Positions 1 through 6,599 are shown, numbered from the stretch's first letter. The stretch: DNA of 25,932 nucleotides from Candidatus Omnitrophota bacterium (GCA_018901615.1 JAHIEN010000090.1:1-25932), one strand, 5' to 3'. Made by a program: numbers and translations. Notes: generated from the sequence alone by a model not told the origin.

Positions 1-258
1 CCTGGGCATGGGAAGCCTGGCGGAATCAGTCAACTCCTTTAATATACCGTAAAGTTCAGGGATTTCTTCTTTGGATACTTCTTTGGCGCCGTACATAGAC
101 AGCACTATCCTGTCGCTGAACCAGTACGCGCCCACATTCATCGCCAGGGCAAATAAAAAAGCATAGCCCGCGCCTGCCTGGCCCCCAAAATAACCGCCTA
201 TCCATACAAAAAGTATTGTGAGGGCTGCGAGCAAAAGACCTGTTTTAATATAATTCAT
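1..258 (-). CDS. htpX: HtpX-family M48 membrane metalloprotease, N-terminal part (cut by window edge)
   Basis: Only the first 86 codons are present; the gene runs off the left edge in frame. The translation starts MNYIKTGLLLAALTILFVWI and continues with a second hydrophobic segment, then SDRIVLSMYGAKEVSKEEIP and a helix leading to LPMPR. This is the usual HtpX N-terminus: two membrane segments, then the 'MYGA' stretch ahead of the catalytic domain. HtpX is a zinc protease of the inner membrane that degrades damaged membrane proteins; the HExxH zinc motif would lie outside the window. The start at 258 is supported by a strong purine-rich site (GAGGGAGGGAGGG) about 9 nt upstream. It probably shares a transcript with the small membrane protein at 359-580. 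Identification rests on the N-terminal signature only, but that signature is characteristic. Confidence 0.88.
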   Translation of the reverse strand, partial: MNYIKTGLLLAALTILFVWIGGYFGGQAGAGYAFLFALAMNVGAYWFSDRIVLSMYGAKEVSKEEIPELYGILKELTDSARLPMPR

Positions 259-302
259 GAACTTTTTCCCTCCCTCCCTCAAATGAACACGACTAAAACA
301 CA

Positions 303-330
303 GATAGGCCTATCAAATTCAAGGCCTATC
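303..330 (-). other. 8-bp inverted repeat between the small membrane gene and htpX
   Basis: GATAGGCC (303-310) is repeated in inverted order as GGCCTATC (323-330), giving an 8-bp stem with a 12-nt loop. On the minus strand it is followed by TGTGTTTT, a weak U-rich tail, so it could be a leaky terminator or processing site between the two genes. It could equally be a short regulatory palindrome. Evidence is the symmetry only. Confidence 0.35.
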
Positions 331-358
331 CGGGCATTCTTCTCATTATTTTCAAAAG

Positions 359-580
359 CTACTTTTTTTCTTTACTGTCCTTTGCCTCTTCTTTTTTTGC
401 CTGACTAGCGTCCTTTATTTCGCTCAAGCCTGCGAAAAATGCCGCAAGGCCGCCGAGCACGAGCACAGGAGGCACACAGCCTTTTAACAGGGCTATAAAA
501 TGCCACTTCCATATCAGTATCCCGCACACTCCAAGGATGATACAGACTAAACCTCCGAGCACTGTTATGTATTTACCCAT
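359..580 (-). CDS. Small membrane protein with two hydrophobic segments and a Lys/Glu-rich tail
   Basis: Encodes 73 residues beginning MGKYITVLGGLVCIILGVCG. Two hydrophobic helices (about residues 4-24 and 33-52) are followed by a highly charged tail ending KKEEAKDSKEKK, so a two-pass inner-membrane protein with a cytoplasmic tail is likely. An in-frame ATG seven codons further upstream exists, but the start at 580 is preferred because GGAGGG lies 7 nt before it. A well-formed promoter lies upstream (616-644) and htpX follows about 100 bp downstream on the same strand, so it may lead an htpX transcript. I do not recognise a named family and assign no function. Confidence 0.7.
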   Translation of the reverse strand: MGKYITVLGGLVCIILGVCGILIWKWHFIALLKGCVPPVLVLGGLAAFFAGLSEIKDASQAKKEEAKDSKEKK

Positions 581-615
581 ATTGTTCCCTCCTTTCAACA
601 TACTATTTTATCATT

Positions 616-644
616 TTTATACCACCTAAACGCTGTTTTGTCAA
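616..644 (-). promoter_or_regulatory. Sigma70-like promoter for the small membrane gene/htpX
   Basis: On the minus strand a consensus TTGACA (639-644) is followed after exactly 17 nt by TATAAA (616-621), with TGG just before the -10 box (extended -10). Predicted transcription start is about 609, giving a leader of roughly 29 nt that contains the GGAGGG site of the gene starting at 580. The promoter sits 10 bp from the end of the palindromic element at 655-797. Confidence 0.75.
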
Positions 645-654
645 TACAAAAATA

Positions 655-797
655 GGGGACGTCTTACAGTTACCTAACTCACTATAAATTATATAGTTAC
701 AAGAGTGACGATTCCAACGAGACAGATAGAATCGCTGGAATCATCACAACTGCAACTCATTGCCCCTAAGGATGTTATAGCGCAGTAAGACGTCCTC
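655..797. repeat. MITE/REP-like imperfect palindrome, 143 bp, with GGACGTCTTAC ends
   Basis: Two 66-nt arms (655-720 and 732-797) face each other around an 11-nt centre. The tips are GGGGACGTCTTAC and, inverted, GAGGACGTCTTAC. The innermost 16 nt pair with only two mismatches (705-720 with 732-747), giving a strong central hairpin. The middle of the arms is more diverged. There is no coding capacity inside. The last 49 nt (754-802, including flank) recur at 4610-4658 with a few substitutions. Mirror-image tips and an intergenic position fit a non-autonomous mobile element of the REP/MITE kind, perhaps mobilised by a Y1-type (RAYT/IS200-like) transposase elsewhere. No transposase is in this window. 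Confidence 0.75.
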
Positions 798-810
798 AAT
801 TATCCGCCTT

Positions 811-1407
811 TTATTTTTTTAGATATTCCCGGAGCTCTCCCCACGTTTGCGGACCGACCTTACCGTCTATTTTCAGGCCTTTAGTCCTCTGAAACTCTTT
901 TATTGCCTGCTGTGTCCTGGGGCCAAGCTTACCATCTATAGAGCCAGGATCAAATCCTGAGTTTTTCAGGGCAGTCTGGATGTCTTTTATAGTCCATTTT
1001 GATTCTGAAACCATAGAGGCGCCTTTTTCAGGAAACGCGCTGCGGACCTCTACAGAAGAATAAATTTTCTCCATCTCTTTTTGTTCTCGAGCCCTTCTAG
1101 CGTCCTCTATCTGGCGCAGGGTGATCTCATTTATATACCCTGTAGGCTTTACGCCTATTGATTCCTGGAAATCCTTTATGGCCTCGCGCATCTTCTGACC
1201 CATCCTGCCGTCTTTTGCCCCGGTATTGTATCCAAGATTTGCAAGGGCTATTTGTATCTCCTCCACTCGAGGATTAGCCATCTCAATATTGCCCAAAAGA
1301 TCCTTTTCCTCATTCTGATACTGGACTGATTTTGGCACAATATTACACCCGCATAATAAACACGCCCCTGTAAAAATAACGCATAGAACATAAATCATGT
1401 TTTTCAT
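811..1407 (-). CDS. Lipoprotein with two peptidoglycan-binding domains
   Basis: Encodes 198 residues. The N-terminus MKNMIYVLCVIFTGACLLCG is followed by Cys21, a lipoprotein signal with a plausible lipobox (L-C-G-C). Two PG_binding_1-type repeats follow: about residues 50-105 (IQIALANLGYNTGAKDGRMG, then EAIKDFQ and a GYINEIT turn) and about 138-195 (IQTALKNSGFDPGSIDGKLG, then QAIKEFQ and GKVGPQTW). The family binds the murein layer. A lipid-anchored protein with two such domains could link a membrane to the wall or target a partner, but no catalytic domain is present. I chose the start at 1407 because AGGAGG lies 9 nt upstream. The ATG at 1416 directly abuts that site, and the longer 226-codon reading would run into the upstream gene. 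It lies 13 nt after the UvrD-like gene and is probably co-transcribed with it. Confidence 0.85.
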   Translation of the reverse strand: MKNMIYVLCVIFTGACLLCGCNIVPKSVQYQNEEKDLLGNIEMANPRVEEIQIALANLGYNTGAKDGRMGQKMREAIKDFQESIGVKPTGYINEITLRQIEDARRAREQKEMEKIYSSVEVRSAFPEKGASMVSESKWTIKDIQTALKNSGFDPGSIDGKLGPRTQQAIKEFQRTKGLKIDGKVGPQTWGELREYLKK

Positions 1408-1420
1408 TTTGGTCATCCTC

Positions 1421-4400
1421 CTATCCCCAGCATATATAATCAAAATCGCAATACCCGCATTTTTTCTTGTCCCGTTCCGGGAGTTTTTCAAAACGCAGGG
1501 CCTGTATGTCTCGCCATACGTTTTTTATTATCGCTACCATTTCATCGACCATATCCTCGTTTATTTCTATCTTGAATTCTGACGGCTCTCCTTTTTTCAC
1601 CCCGTATTTACGTATATCGTCCTTTGCAGGCTCTACAAAGACCAGGACTCCATGACTTACTGAAAGGTCCTTGCGCTCGCGAGTTTTATCGCGCTCATAA
1701 AGAAGTTTATAACAAACCAGCTGGCGCAGGTATTCGTCACACGCATCGTCTTCAAGGCTCCTGACTCCATGCATGCCTGCGGCATGATTTTTGGCCTGGC
1801 CGGTTTTATAATCCACCACCCGCACAAATCCATTTTCCTCGTCCTCAAGTTCGAGCTTATCATATTTGCCGGTAAAAACAATACCGTCTATATTTACAGG
1901 TATCCTATTCTCGAGACCGAGTGGCTTGATCGGATTGGAAGAGATCCTGTCATAATATTTACGTAAGCCCTCGAACTGCTCCATGCACCTGAGCTCCATT
2001 GCCTTTTCAAGGCCCTGGAACTTAAGGGCCTCGAGAAACTTTTCCTTAAAAAACTGGAAATCCGGAAAGGCTCCTGTCCGCATGTATTGCCTGTATAATT
2101 GTTCAAGGCCGTTATGAACTGAATTTCCGAAGATCAGGCTTTGTTTTTTCGGGCCGGGCAGCATAAGGACATTGTCATAGAGAAATTTTCTCCTGCACCT
2201 GAGGTAGTTATTTAGACTGGTAGGATTAAGGGAAATTATCTCCAGCATATCTTTCAGGACAACTTCGGTGCCAATAAAAGGGTCGTCCCATTCTGTCTTT
2301 TTAAGAGACTCTTCAAGGATCCTCTCCTCAAGAGCGTGCCGCGTCCTGGTTTCGATTCCGAGGTGGTGCAGGAATGAACTGGAAATATCCTTTTCGCCCG
2401 GACTCGCTGTAAAGAGCACGTTGTTCTTTGCCCTGCTGAGAGCAACGTAGAAAAGCCTTGTTTCGTCAAACTGCTGGAGCTGTTTTATCCTCGCCTTATC
2501 ATCCACTCTCTCTATTGTTTTAAGTAATTCCGGAGGTAAGGGTATTGTGGCAGGCCTTGGTTTTATTGGCCAGCTTTTGTCCTGCAGGCAGAATGGAATA
2601 ATGACGCTGTGAAATTCCTGGCCTTTCGAGCCATGAGCGGTAAATATCCTTACACCATCCTGCGTCATGGTCACGAGCTCTCCCTGGACAGGCATATTGT
2701 GCTCATTGCGCGTCTTTATATCTTCCACCAGGCTGGTCAGGCTCATGCCGGGATTTGAAAGGTCCGCCTCTTTTACCATGTTTACAAAAGATGCCAGGCT
2801 CCTTAGCTCCCTTATTTTTACCACGCCCTTCTTATCATATTTCTCGAGTATAAATTTAAAGATACCGGCGTCCTTGATATAGTCCATCAACACAGTATGG
2901 GCCGTCTTGTGCGGCGCGGTCTGCAGCAATCTACTTATTACCTCAACGGCTTTTCCCATTTCAGGGCTTTGTGGCGTTAAACTTAAAAACTCTGACAGGA
3001 GCGATATAGTCCTATCCTGTTTTTTCTTCTTATTGACAGCCTCCATGAATTTCAATATGTCTTTATGCTTGATCTTAAAATAATCAGAGATCAACGCTTT
3101 GTAAAGCACCCTGTCCCTGTCCTCAAAATTTTCAGGGCTGAGATTGGCGAGTTCCAGTATGTCCAGCATCTGGCGGACGCGCGGCTCCGGCCGTATGTCT
3201 TCTTTCCCGTCGGTAGAATACGGTATGCCTGACTGCAGGAATTTATCTATAATCTTCGGGATAAGGTTACGTTTTCTGACAAGGACAGCGATATTATTAT
3301 ACGGGAATCCCCTTTCTTCAGAGGATAGTTCTTTTGATGACTCGATCTCTTTTTTGAAAGCCTTTATCCTCTCCACCAGGAAGCAAAGCTCCTCTTCTTC
3401 GGTCGTAAATTCCCATGACTCAATTGATTTTTTCTTGAACTCCTTCACGGGCACAAGGGATTTCAGCTCCGCCCTTTCTTCTTCAGGCACGCTCTTTATA
3501 AGGTCCCCGGCAAGGTCTATTATGTCTTTTGATGAGCGGTAGTTTTTCTTAAGCGATATGGCCTTTAGGTTTTTGGAAAATCTCTTTTTCAGTTCTTTAA
3601 AATTACCGACGCTGGCGCCCTGGAACCTGTAGATAGACTGGTCGTCGTCCCCGACACAGCACAGGTTAGGATTTGATGAGCCGAGAAGAGAAAAAAGGAA
3701 CCTTAACTGGCCGCCGTTCGTGTCCTGGAATTCATCGACCATTATAAATTTGAACATCTCCTCGTATTTTTTCTTCAGGAATTTCTCATTTTTAAGGGCC
3801 TCTGTCGCCAGCATGATCATATCGTCAAAGTCATAGCGTCCGCGGCTGTCGAATATTTCCTTATTTCTACCTTCTTTGAGTTTTTCGTATTCCTCATATA
3901 CTACCGCGAGGGCCTTTATCCTGGGTATATGTTTTTCCTCGACATAGACATCGTCGGGCTTTACAGTTTTGACGTATTTTGAAAATTCTTCGGGGCTTAT
4001 GCCTTCCCTTTTTAACTCGCTTATCCTTGACTCGATCTCGTGGACATAAGTGTACGGCGCCCTGAACGGCCTTATCTCGGAAACATCCTTTGTGTGGTCC
4101 AGGATATACTCAAGGGCCTTTACTTTTTCTATGTCAGTGATCTGGATCCTGTCCTGTAGGTAGTTTGCCGCCTCTTCTGAATCAAGTATTATGGAATTGG
4201 CGAATGCGTGGAACGTGCCGACCTGGACATCGTAGCCTTTTATGCCAATTATCCTGGCAAGGCGTTCCTTCATGGTCTTTGCTGCCGCGTTTGTATAGGT
4301 GAGTATCAGGAGATTTTCCGGAAGGGCTTTTTTCTGACAGATGATATTTGCAGCGCGCACAGACAGAAGCTGGGTCTTGCCAGTGCCAGGCCCTGCCAGC

Positions 4401-4483
4401 ACCAGCACAGGACCTTCTATGGCATCAACCGCCTTTTTTTGCTCGCCATTAAGTTCTTTATAAAACCTCTCAAAGTTTGACAT
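1421..4483 (-). CDS. UvrD/PcrA-type superfamily 1 helicase fused to a C-terminal Fe-S RecB-family nuclease
   Basis: Encodes 1020 residues. Helicase motifs in order: Q-motif Gln15 (LNGEQKKAV), Walker A AGPGTGKT (30-37), Walker B VDEFQD (249-254), GDDDQSIYRFQGA (278-290), KNYRSS (about 313), TAHGSKGQEF (615-624) and ETRLFYVALSRAK (674-686). The C-terminal third is a PD-(D/E)XK nuclease: His790 in FGNSVH, Asp875, DYK (891-893) and Gln921. Four cysteines (763, 1009, 1012 and 1018; pattern C-x2-C-x5-C at the extreme end) match the Fe-S cluster frame of AddB and Cas4 nucleases. The protein should unwind DNA 3' to 5' and cut it, acting in double-strand break processing or repair. It resembles AddA/AddB joined in one chain, though no second subunit gene is nearby. 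The stop is TAG. No good Shine-Dalgarno precedes the start; the -10 box is only 12 nt away. Confidence 0.93.
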   Translation of the reverse strand: MSNFERFYKELNGEQKKAVDAIEGPVLVLAGPGTGKTQLLSVRAANIICQKKALPENLLILTYTNAAAKTMKERLARIIGIKGYDVQVGTFHAFANSIILDSEEAANYLQDRIQITDIEKVKALEYILDHTKDVSEIRPFRAPYTYVHEIESRISELKREGISPEEFSKYVKTVKPDDVYVEEKHIPRIKALAVVYEEYEKLKEGRNKEIFDSRGRYDFDDMIMLATEALKNEKFLKKKYEEMFKFIMVDEFQDTNGGQLRFLFSLLGSSNPNLCCVGDDDQSIYRFQGASVGNFKELKKRFSKNLKAISLKKNYRSSKDIIDLAGDLIKSVPEEERAELKSLVPVKEFKKKSIESWEFTTEEEELCFLVERIKAFKKEIESSKELSSEERGFPYNNIAVLVRKRNLIPKIIDKFLQSGIPYSTDGKEDIRPEPRVRQMLDILELANLSPENFEDRDRVLYKALISDYFKIKHKDILKFMEAVNKKKKQDRTISLLSEFLSLTPQSPEMGKAVEVISRLLQTAPHKTAHTVLMDYIKDAGIFKFILEKYDKKGVVKIRELRSLASFVNMVKEADLSNPGMSLTSLVEDIKTRNEHNMPVQGELVTMTQDGVRIFTAHGSKGQEFHSVIIPFCLQDKSWPIKPRPATIPLPPELLKTIERVDDKARIKQLQQFDETRLFYVALSRAKNNVLFTASPGEKDISSSFLHHLGIETRTRHALEERILEESLKKTEWDDPFIGTEVVLKDMLEIISLNPTSLNNYLRCRRKFLYDNVLMLPGPKKQSLIFGNSVHNGLEQLYRQYMRTGAFPDFQFFKEKFLEALKFQGLEKAMELRCMEQFEGLRKYYDRISSNPIKPLGLENRIPVNIDGIVFTGKYDKLELEDEENGFVRVVDYKTGQAKNHAAGMHGVRSLEDDACDEYLRQLVCYKLLYERDKTRERKDLSVSHGVLVFVEPAKDDIRKYGVKKGEPSEFKIEINEDMVDEMVAIIKNVWRDIQALRFEKLPERDKKKCGYCDFDYICWG

Positions 4484-4487
4484 AACA

Positions 4488-4507
4488 ATAGGTATATTTT
4501 AACCTAT
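4488..4507. promoter_or_regulatory. Operator-like dyad over the -10 box of the UvrD-like gene
   Basis: ATAGGT (4488-4493) and ACCTAT (4502-4507) form a 6-8-6 inverted repeat that brackets the predicted -10 box (4496-4501). A repressor bound here would block transcription of the helicase-nuclease gene. The short arms make chance symmetry possible in this AT-rich stretch. Confidence 0.4.
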
Positions 4508-4523
4508 ATATTGTATATGTCAA
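4496..4523 (-). promoter_or_regulatory. Promoter of the UvrD-like helicase gene
   Basis: Minus-strand TTGACA (4518-4523), a 16-nt spacer and TAAAAT (4496-4501). The start codon at 4483 is 12 nt past the -10 box, so the predicted leader is only about 5 nt. Confidence 0.6.
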
Positions 4524-4570
4524 TAAGATGTCCTGGTTAAGCTGTATTATTTGAACAGAGGAAAAACTCC

Positions 4571-4605
4571 AAACCCGCATTGCAATTTAATTGCAATGCG
4601 GGTTT
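4571..4605. repeat. Perfect 17-1-17 palindrome (AAACCCGC...GCGGGTTT family)
   Basis: Seventeen bases beginning AAACCCGCATTGC are mirrored perfectly around a single central T. Without a T-run on either side it is not a classical intrinsic terminator. A related but diverged palindrome with the same AAACCCGC/GCGGGTTT ends lies at 25710-25751. Best read as a small family of REP-like intergenic palindromes; it could also act as a transcript 3'-end stabiliser for the gene to its right on the minus strand. Confidence 0.7.
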
Positions 4606-4609
4606 GATA

Positions 4610-4658
4610 AACTCATTGCCCCTAAGGATGTTATAGCACAGTAAGACATCCCCAATTA
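4610..4658. repeat. Solo end of the MITE-like element
   Basis: These 49 nt match 754-802 at almost every position: both contain CTCATTGCCCCTAAGGATG, then TTATAGC and CAGTAAGAC, and end CAATTA. The other arm is absent, so this is a truncated copy. It lies between the 4571-4605 palindrome and the tRNA remnant at 4674-4698, a cluster of three mobile-DNA scars in 130 bp. Confidence 0.75.
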
Positions 4659-4673
4659 CAATTTCCCTTTACT

Positions 4674-4698
4674 GGTTCGACTCCCACCTTCCGCACCA
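4674..4698 (+). other. tRNA 3'-end remnant (T-arm, acceptor strand and CCA): possible attachment site
   Basis: GGTTCGACTCCCACCTTCCG followed by CACCA is the 3' end of a tRNA: TTCGA T-loop, CCCAC strand of the T-stem, acceptor strand CTTCCGC, discriminator A and CCA. No matching 5' half, D-arm or anticodon arm lies upstream, and the 5' side of the T-stem is already wrong, so this is not a functional tRNA. The acceptor strand would pair with GCGGAAG, a 5' end I associate with some tRNA-Gly genes. Such 25-nt remnants are typical of tyrosine-integrase attachment sites left by an integrated element. A small hairpin (TTTTGC-GAA-GCAAAA) follows directly. Confidence 0.7.
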
Positions 4699-4756
4699 AA
4701 TTTTGCGAAGCAAAAGACTCGCTTACTCTGGTAAATCTACCTAAGTTAGGATAAAT

Positions 4757-5668
4757 TTATATAGAATAACGGAAGAGGCGGCGAGTATAAAAATAGTGCG
4801 GATGCAAAGAGTGTTCCTTTCTGAATAATCCAACATCTATAGGAAAGGTCATTATAACCTCTGTTCCAAACCCCTCGGGATATCCAGATGGACCTTCCCA
4901 TGTTATTGTCCCACCATGATATTTCATGACTGCCTGCACCAAAGGAATCCCTATATCTAGCCCGCCTGTTAGCAAGTTTTCATAAGCAGTCCCAAAGTGC
5001 CTATGAAAATTTGGGCGAATTCCAAAATACCCTTTAAAACCTTCACCGTTATCAATTATACGAATAACCAAATTCTTTTCTCTTATAGACATGACAAAAC
5101 GTATTTTCCCTATCTCTATGCGCCCACCGCCATTAGGATTAGGCTCACCAAGTATCCGTCGCACGCAAGTATCATAAGCATTTTTTAATATTTCTGTTAC
5201 TACTTTATGAAAAGTTGTGTCTCTAGTCTGATTTCTTAGCCAATCAAGACATTCCTCGCTATCTACCTACATCTCCCTTCTCTCGGTTTGCCCTTTATTG
5301 TTTTTTTCAAAAAATGTTAAGAGCGAAGTCCCGCCACTAAGAATCCTCTGCTGCCTTAGCTTGACAATTGCTTCTATCGTGACATCAGCCTCAGGAGAAG
5401 GTATCGGTGGACTTGGCCAGTCTTCCATATCTATTTTATTAAAAAGCTCTGAGATTTTTTTAAAAGCTGTTTCATGTAGTATTTCAGTTTCGTTGAATTC
5501 CACTTCTTTGTCTATCAAAACTTCCTCTCGGTCGAATTCCTGTACCGATTTATTAAAATACATGGGAGGCCTTAACTTAAAATTTAGATTCGAAACGCAG
5601 AATCCAGAATTCTGACTCAAGAAAGTTATTATAGGCAATAAAATTAATGCTTTTAAAATATTTATCAT
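4757..5668 (-). pseudogene. Exported-looking protein with a histidine-kinase-type ATPase domain, split by an in-frame TAG
   Basis: Two open stretches (5267-5668, 133 codons; and 5266-4757, 169 sense codons) are in the same frame and separated only by a TAG at 5267-5269. The second half carries a GHKL ATPase fold: N-box ending EILKNAYD, G1 box DNGEGF, a degenerate G2 region (GGLDIGIPLVQAV) and GFGTEVIMTFP. The N-box lies upstream of the first possible start in the second half (GTG at 5164), so that half cannot be translated alone into a complete domain. The first half begins MINILKALILLPIITFLSQN, a signal-peptide-like segment, then an acidic low-similarity region. Read through, the product would be 302 residues. 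There is no phosphoacceptor His domain in front, so this is not an ordinary sensor kinase. Likely a recent nonsense mutation, or a sequencing or strain variant. Confidence 0.75.
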
Positions 5669-5677
5669 AATTTAGAT

Positions 5678-5708
5678 AAAAAAATAGCCTTGTCCTTCTA
5701 TTAAGGCC
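5678..5708 (-). terminator. Terminator-like hairpin in the leader of the split ATPase gene (possible attenuator)
   Basis: On the minus strand TGGCCTT pairs with AAGGCTA (7 bp including one G-U) around an 11-nt loop (5685-5708) and is followed directly by a run of seven T (5678-5684). It lies between the promoter at 5738-5765 and the start codon at 5668, where an intrinsic terminator would stop most transcripts before the gene. It may be an attenuator or just a weak hairpin in AT-rich DNA. Confidence 0.45.
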
Positions 5709-5737
5709 ATATTGCTTAAATATTTTTTACAATGTTA

Positions 5738-5765
5738 ATTATACCATATAAAAGGTGGATTTCAA
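5738..5765 (-). promoter_or_regulatory. Promoter of the split ATPase gene
   Basis: Minus-strand TTGAAA (5760-5765), a 16-nt spacer and consensus TATAAT (5738-5743) with TGG just upstream. The leader to 5668 would be about 63 nt and holds the hairpin at 5678-5708. No Shine-Dalgarno is visible before the start codon. Confidence 0.6.
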
Positions 5766-5884
5766 AGAACTATTCTTGGCAACGCTTCTGGCACGCAAAG
5801 TGTCAAAAATCAGTCCAAAATGGCTATGTAACTGAAGGCGACTAAGCGTTGATAGTTTCCGAGATTATGGAACTTGTGTGGAAA

Positions 5885-6334
5885 TCAGAGATTTTTAGTC
5901 AATATCTTTATATCTACCTTATCCTGATTACGTCCTGATATTTTTTTTATTTTTATCAGATCCTTTCGCCCTATGAAAAATACCTTTTCATTGCCATATT
6001 TGCTTCTTTTTTTGTTTCCCCACATTTCTTTAAAATTCGTCCTTGGGATTGATGTTATTATATCCACTCTTATTGGCTCATAGCCTAACTGGATAATACG
6101 GCCTTTTTTAGCGAAATCTTTGGCAGAAAGTTTAAGGCTTTTAAATCCAAATTCCTTCAACGCCTTAATGATTCTTTCCCCATTTTTAATATCCGGCTCG
6201 ACTAATATATCTATGTCTTTTGTATATCTGGGTCTAGCGTAAAATGCGACGGCATAAGCTCCGATGATAAAATATTTTACTTTATTCTTATTGAATAATC
6301 TTAAGAGATCTTCGTAATCCTTTTCTACTCTCAT
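5885..6334 (-). CDS. MNT/AbiEii-like nucleotidyltransferase
   Basis: Encodes 149 residues. The N-terminal half carries the minimal nucleotidyltransferase signature: IIGAYAVAFYARPRYTKDID at about 23-42 followed by ILVEP, with the paired acidic residues of the metal site (DID) and a further Asp in IRVDII. Relatives (DUF6036/AbiEii/MNT types) transfer nucleotides to tRNA or to partner proteins and often form toxin-antitoxin pairs. The start at 6334 overlaps the upstream small gene by 47 bp in another frame, which implies translational coupling. The region is richer in A/T and Lys/Ile/Asn codons than its flanks, as expected for transferred DNA. Whether the pair is a true toxin-antitoxin system is inference. 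Confidence 0.75.
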   Translation of the reverse strand: MRVEKDYEDLLRLFNKNKVKYFIIGAYAVAFYARPRYTKDIDILVEPDIKNGERIIKALKEFGFKSLKLSAKDFAKKGRIIQLGYEPIRVDIITSIPRTNFKEMWGNKKRSKYGNEKVFFIGRKDLIKIKKISGRNQDKVDIKILTKNL

Positions 6335-6485
6335 CTTTTAATCGCCCTTTTAGCTTAAAATAGCGCTCTCTTAAAAACTGAACCATATCTATTCTTTCTG
6401 AACTACTCAAATCAGAATAATACTTTGCCTCAAAATCCTTTGCTTTTGTAAACGAATCTGCTTTATGTACCCATATCTTTTTCAT
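6288..6485 (-). CDS. Small partner protein of the nucleotidyltransferase (65 aa)
   Basis: Begins MKKIWVHKADSFTKAKDFEA and continues with SSSERIDMVQFLRERYFKLK and a basic C-terminus (RKGLRRSLKIIQ). I recall short proteins with a similar 'VHKADSF...ER...VQFLRE' layout sitting just upstream of nucleotidyltransferases, but no function is known to me. ATG 6485 is preferred over the ATG codons at 6491 and 6503: the -10 box TATAAT at 6492-6497 leaves 6485 as the predicted first transcribed base, i.e. a leaderless start, and no Shine-Dalgarno is present. The overlap with the downstream gene (6288-6334) indicates a two-gene module. Confidence 0.65.
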   Translation of the reverse strand: MKKIWVHKADSFTKAKDFEAKYYSDLSSSERIDMVQFLRERYFKLKGRLKDESRKGLRRSLKIIQ

Positions 6486-6491
6486 AGGCAT

Positions 6492-6500
6492 ATTATACCA
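6492..6500 (-). promoter_or_regulatory. Extended -10 promoter of the nucleotidyltransferase pair
   Basis: Minus-strand TGGTATAAT (extended -10 plus consensus -10 box) with no clear -35 hexamer. The expected transcription start falls on the ATG at 6485, so the mRNA would be leaderless. Confidence 0.55.
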
Positions 6501-6562
6501 CATTTTCTATACTATTAAAGATTTTTATAAGCAAAACCTTGGACATAGTAACTTTGGACAAG

Positions 6563-6591
6563 TTGACAGATTCGAATTGACAAAGTATAAT
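6563..6591 (+). promoter_or_regulatory. Full-consensus sigma70 promoter of the SNF transporter gene
   Basis: TTGACA (6563-6568), exactly 17 nt, then TATAAT (6586-6591). The ATG at 6600 is the ninth base after the -10 box, so the transcript should start within a base or two of the start codon. The upstream flank holds TTGGACA twice (6539-6545 and 6554-6560), and a further TTGACA lies inside the spacer (6577-6582), a set of short direct repeats that could bind a regulator. Confidence 0.85.
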
Positions 6592-6599
6592 TTTTCTAT

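Noticed and set aside
1408..1491. Longer 226-codon start for the peptidoglycan-binding lipoprotein
   Set aside because: It would overlap the UvrD-like gene and bury the lipoprotein signal; AGGAGG sits correctly before the ATG at 1407.
3144..3542. 132-codon open frame on the plus strand inside the UvrD-like gene
   Set aside because: Antisense shadow: Ser-rich, low complexity, no ribosome binding site, wholly inside a well-supported gene.
4660..4700. A functional tRNA gene on the plus strand
   Set aside because: Only the T-loop, 3' acceptor strand and CCA are present; there is no D-arm, anticodon arm or matching 5' acceptor strand upstream.
5267..5269. Genetic-code change: TAG read as an amino acid in the split ATPase gene
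   Set aside because: TAG is the normal stop of the UvrD-like, TauE-like, NikN and NikQ genes in this window, so general reassignment is unlikely; a single nonsense change fits better.
5779..5855. CAACGCTT/AAGCGTTG inverted repeat with about 60 nt between arms
   Set aside because: Eight-base arms that far apart are easily found by chance and coincide with no promoter or gene start.
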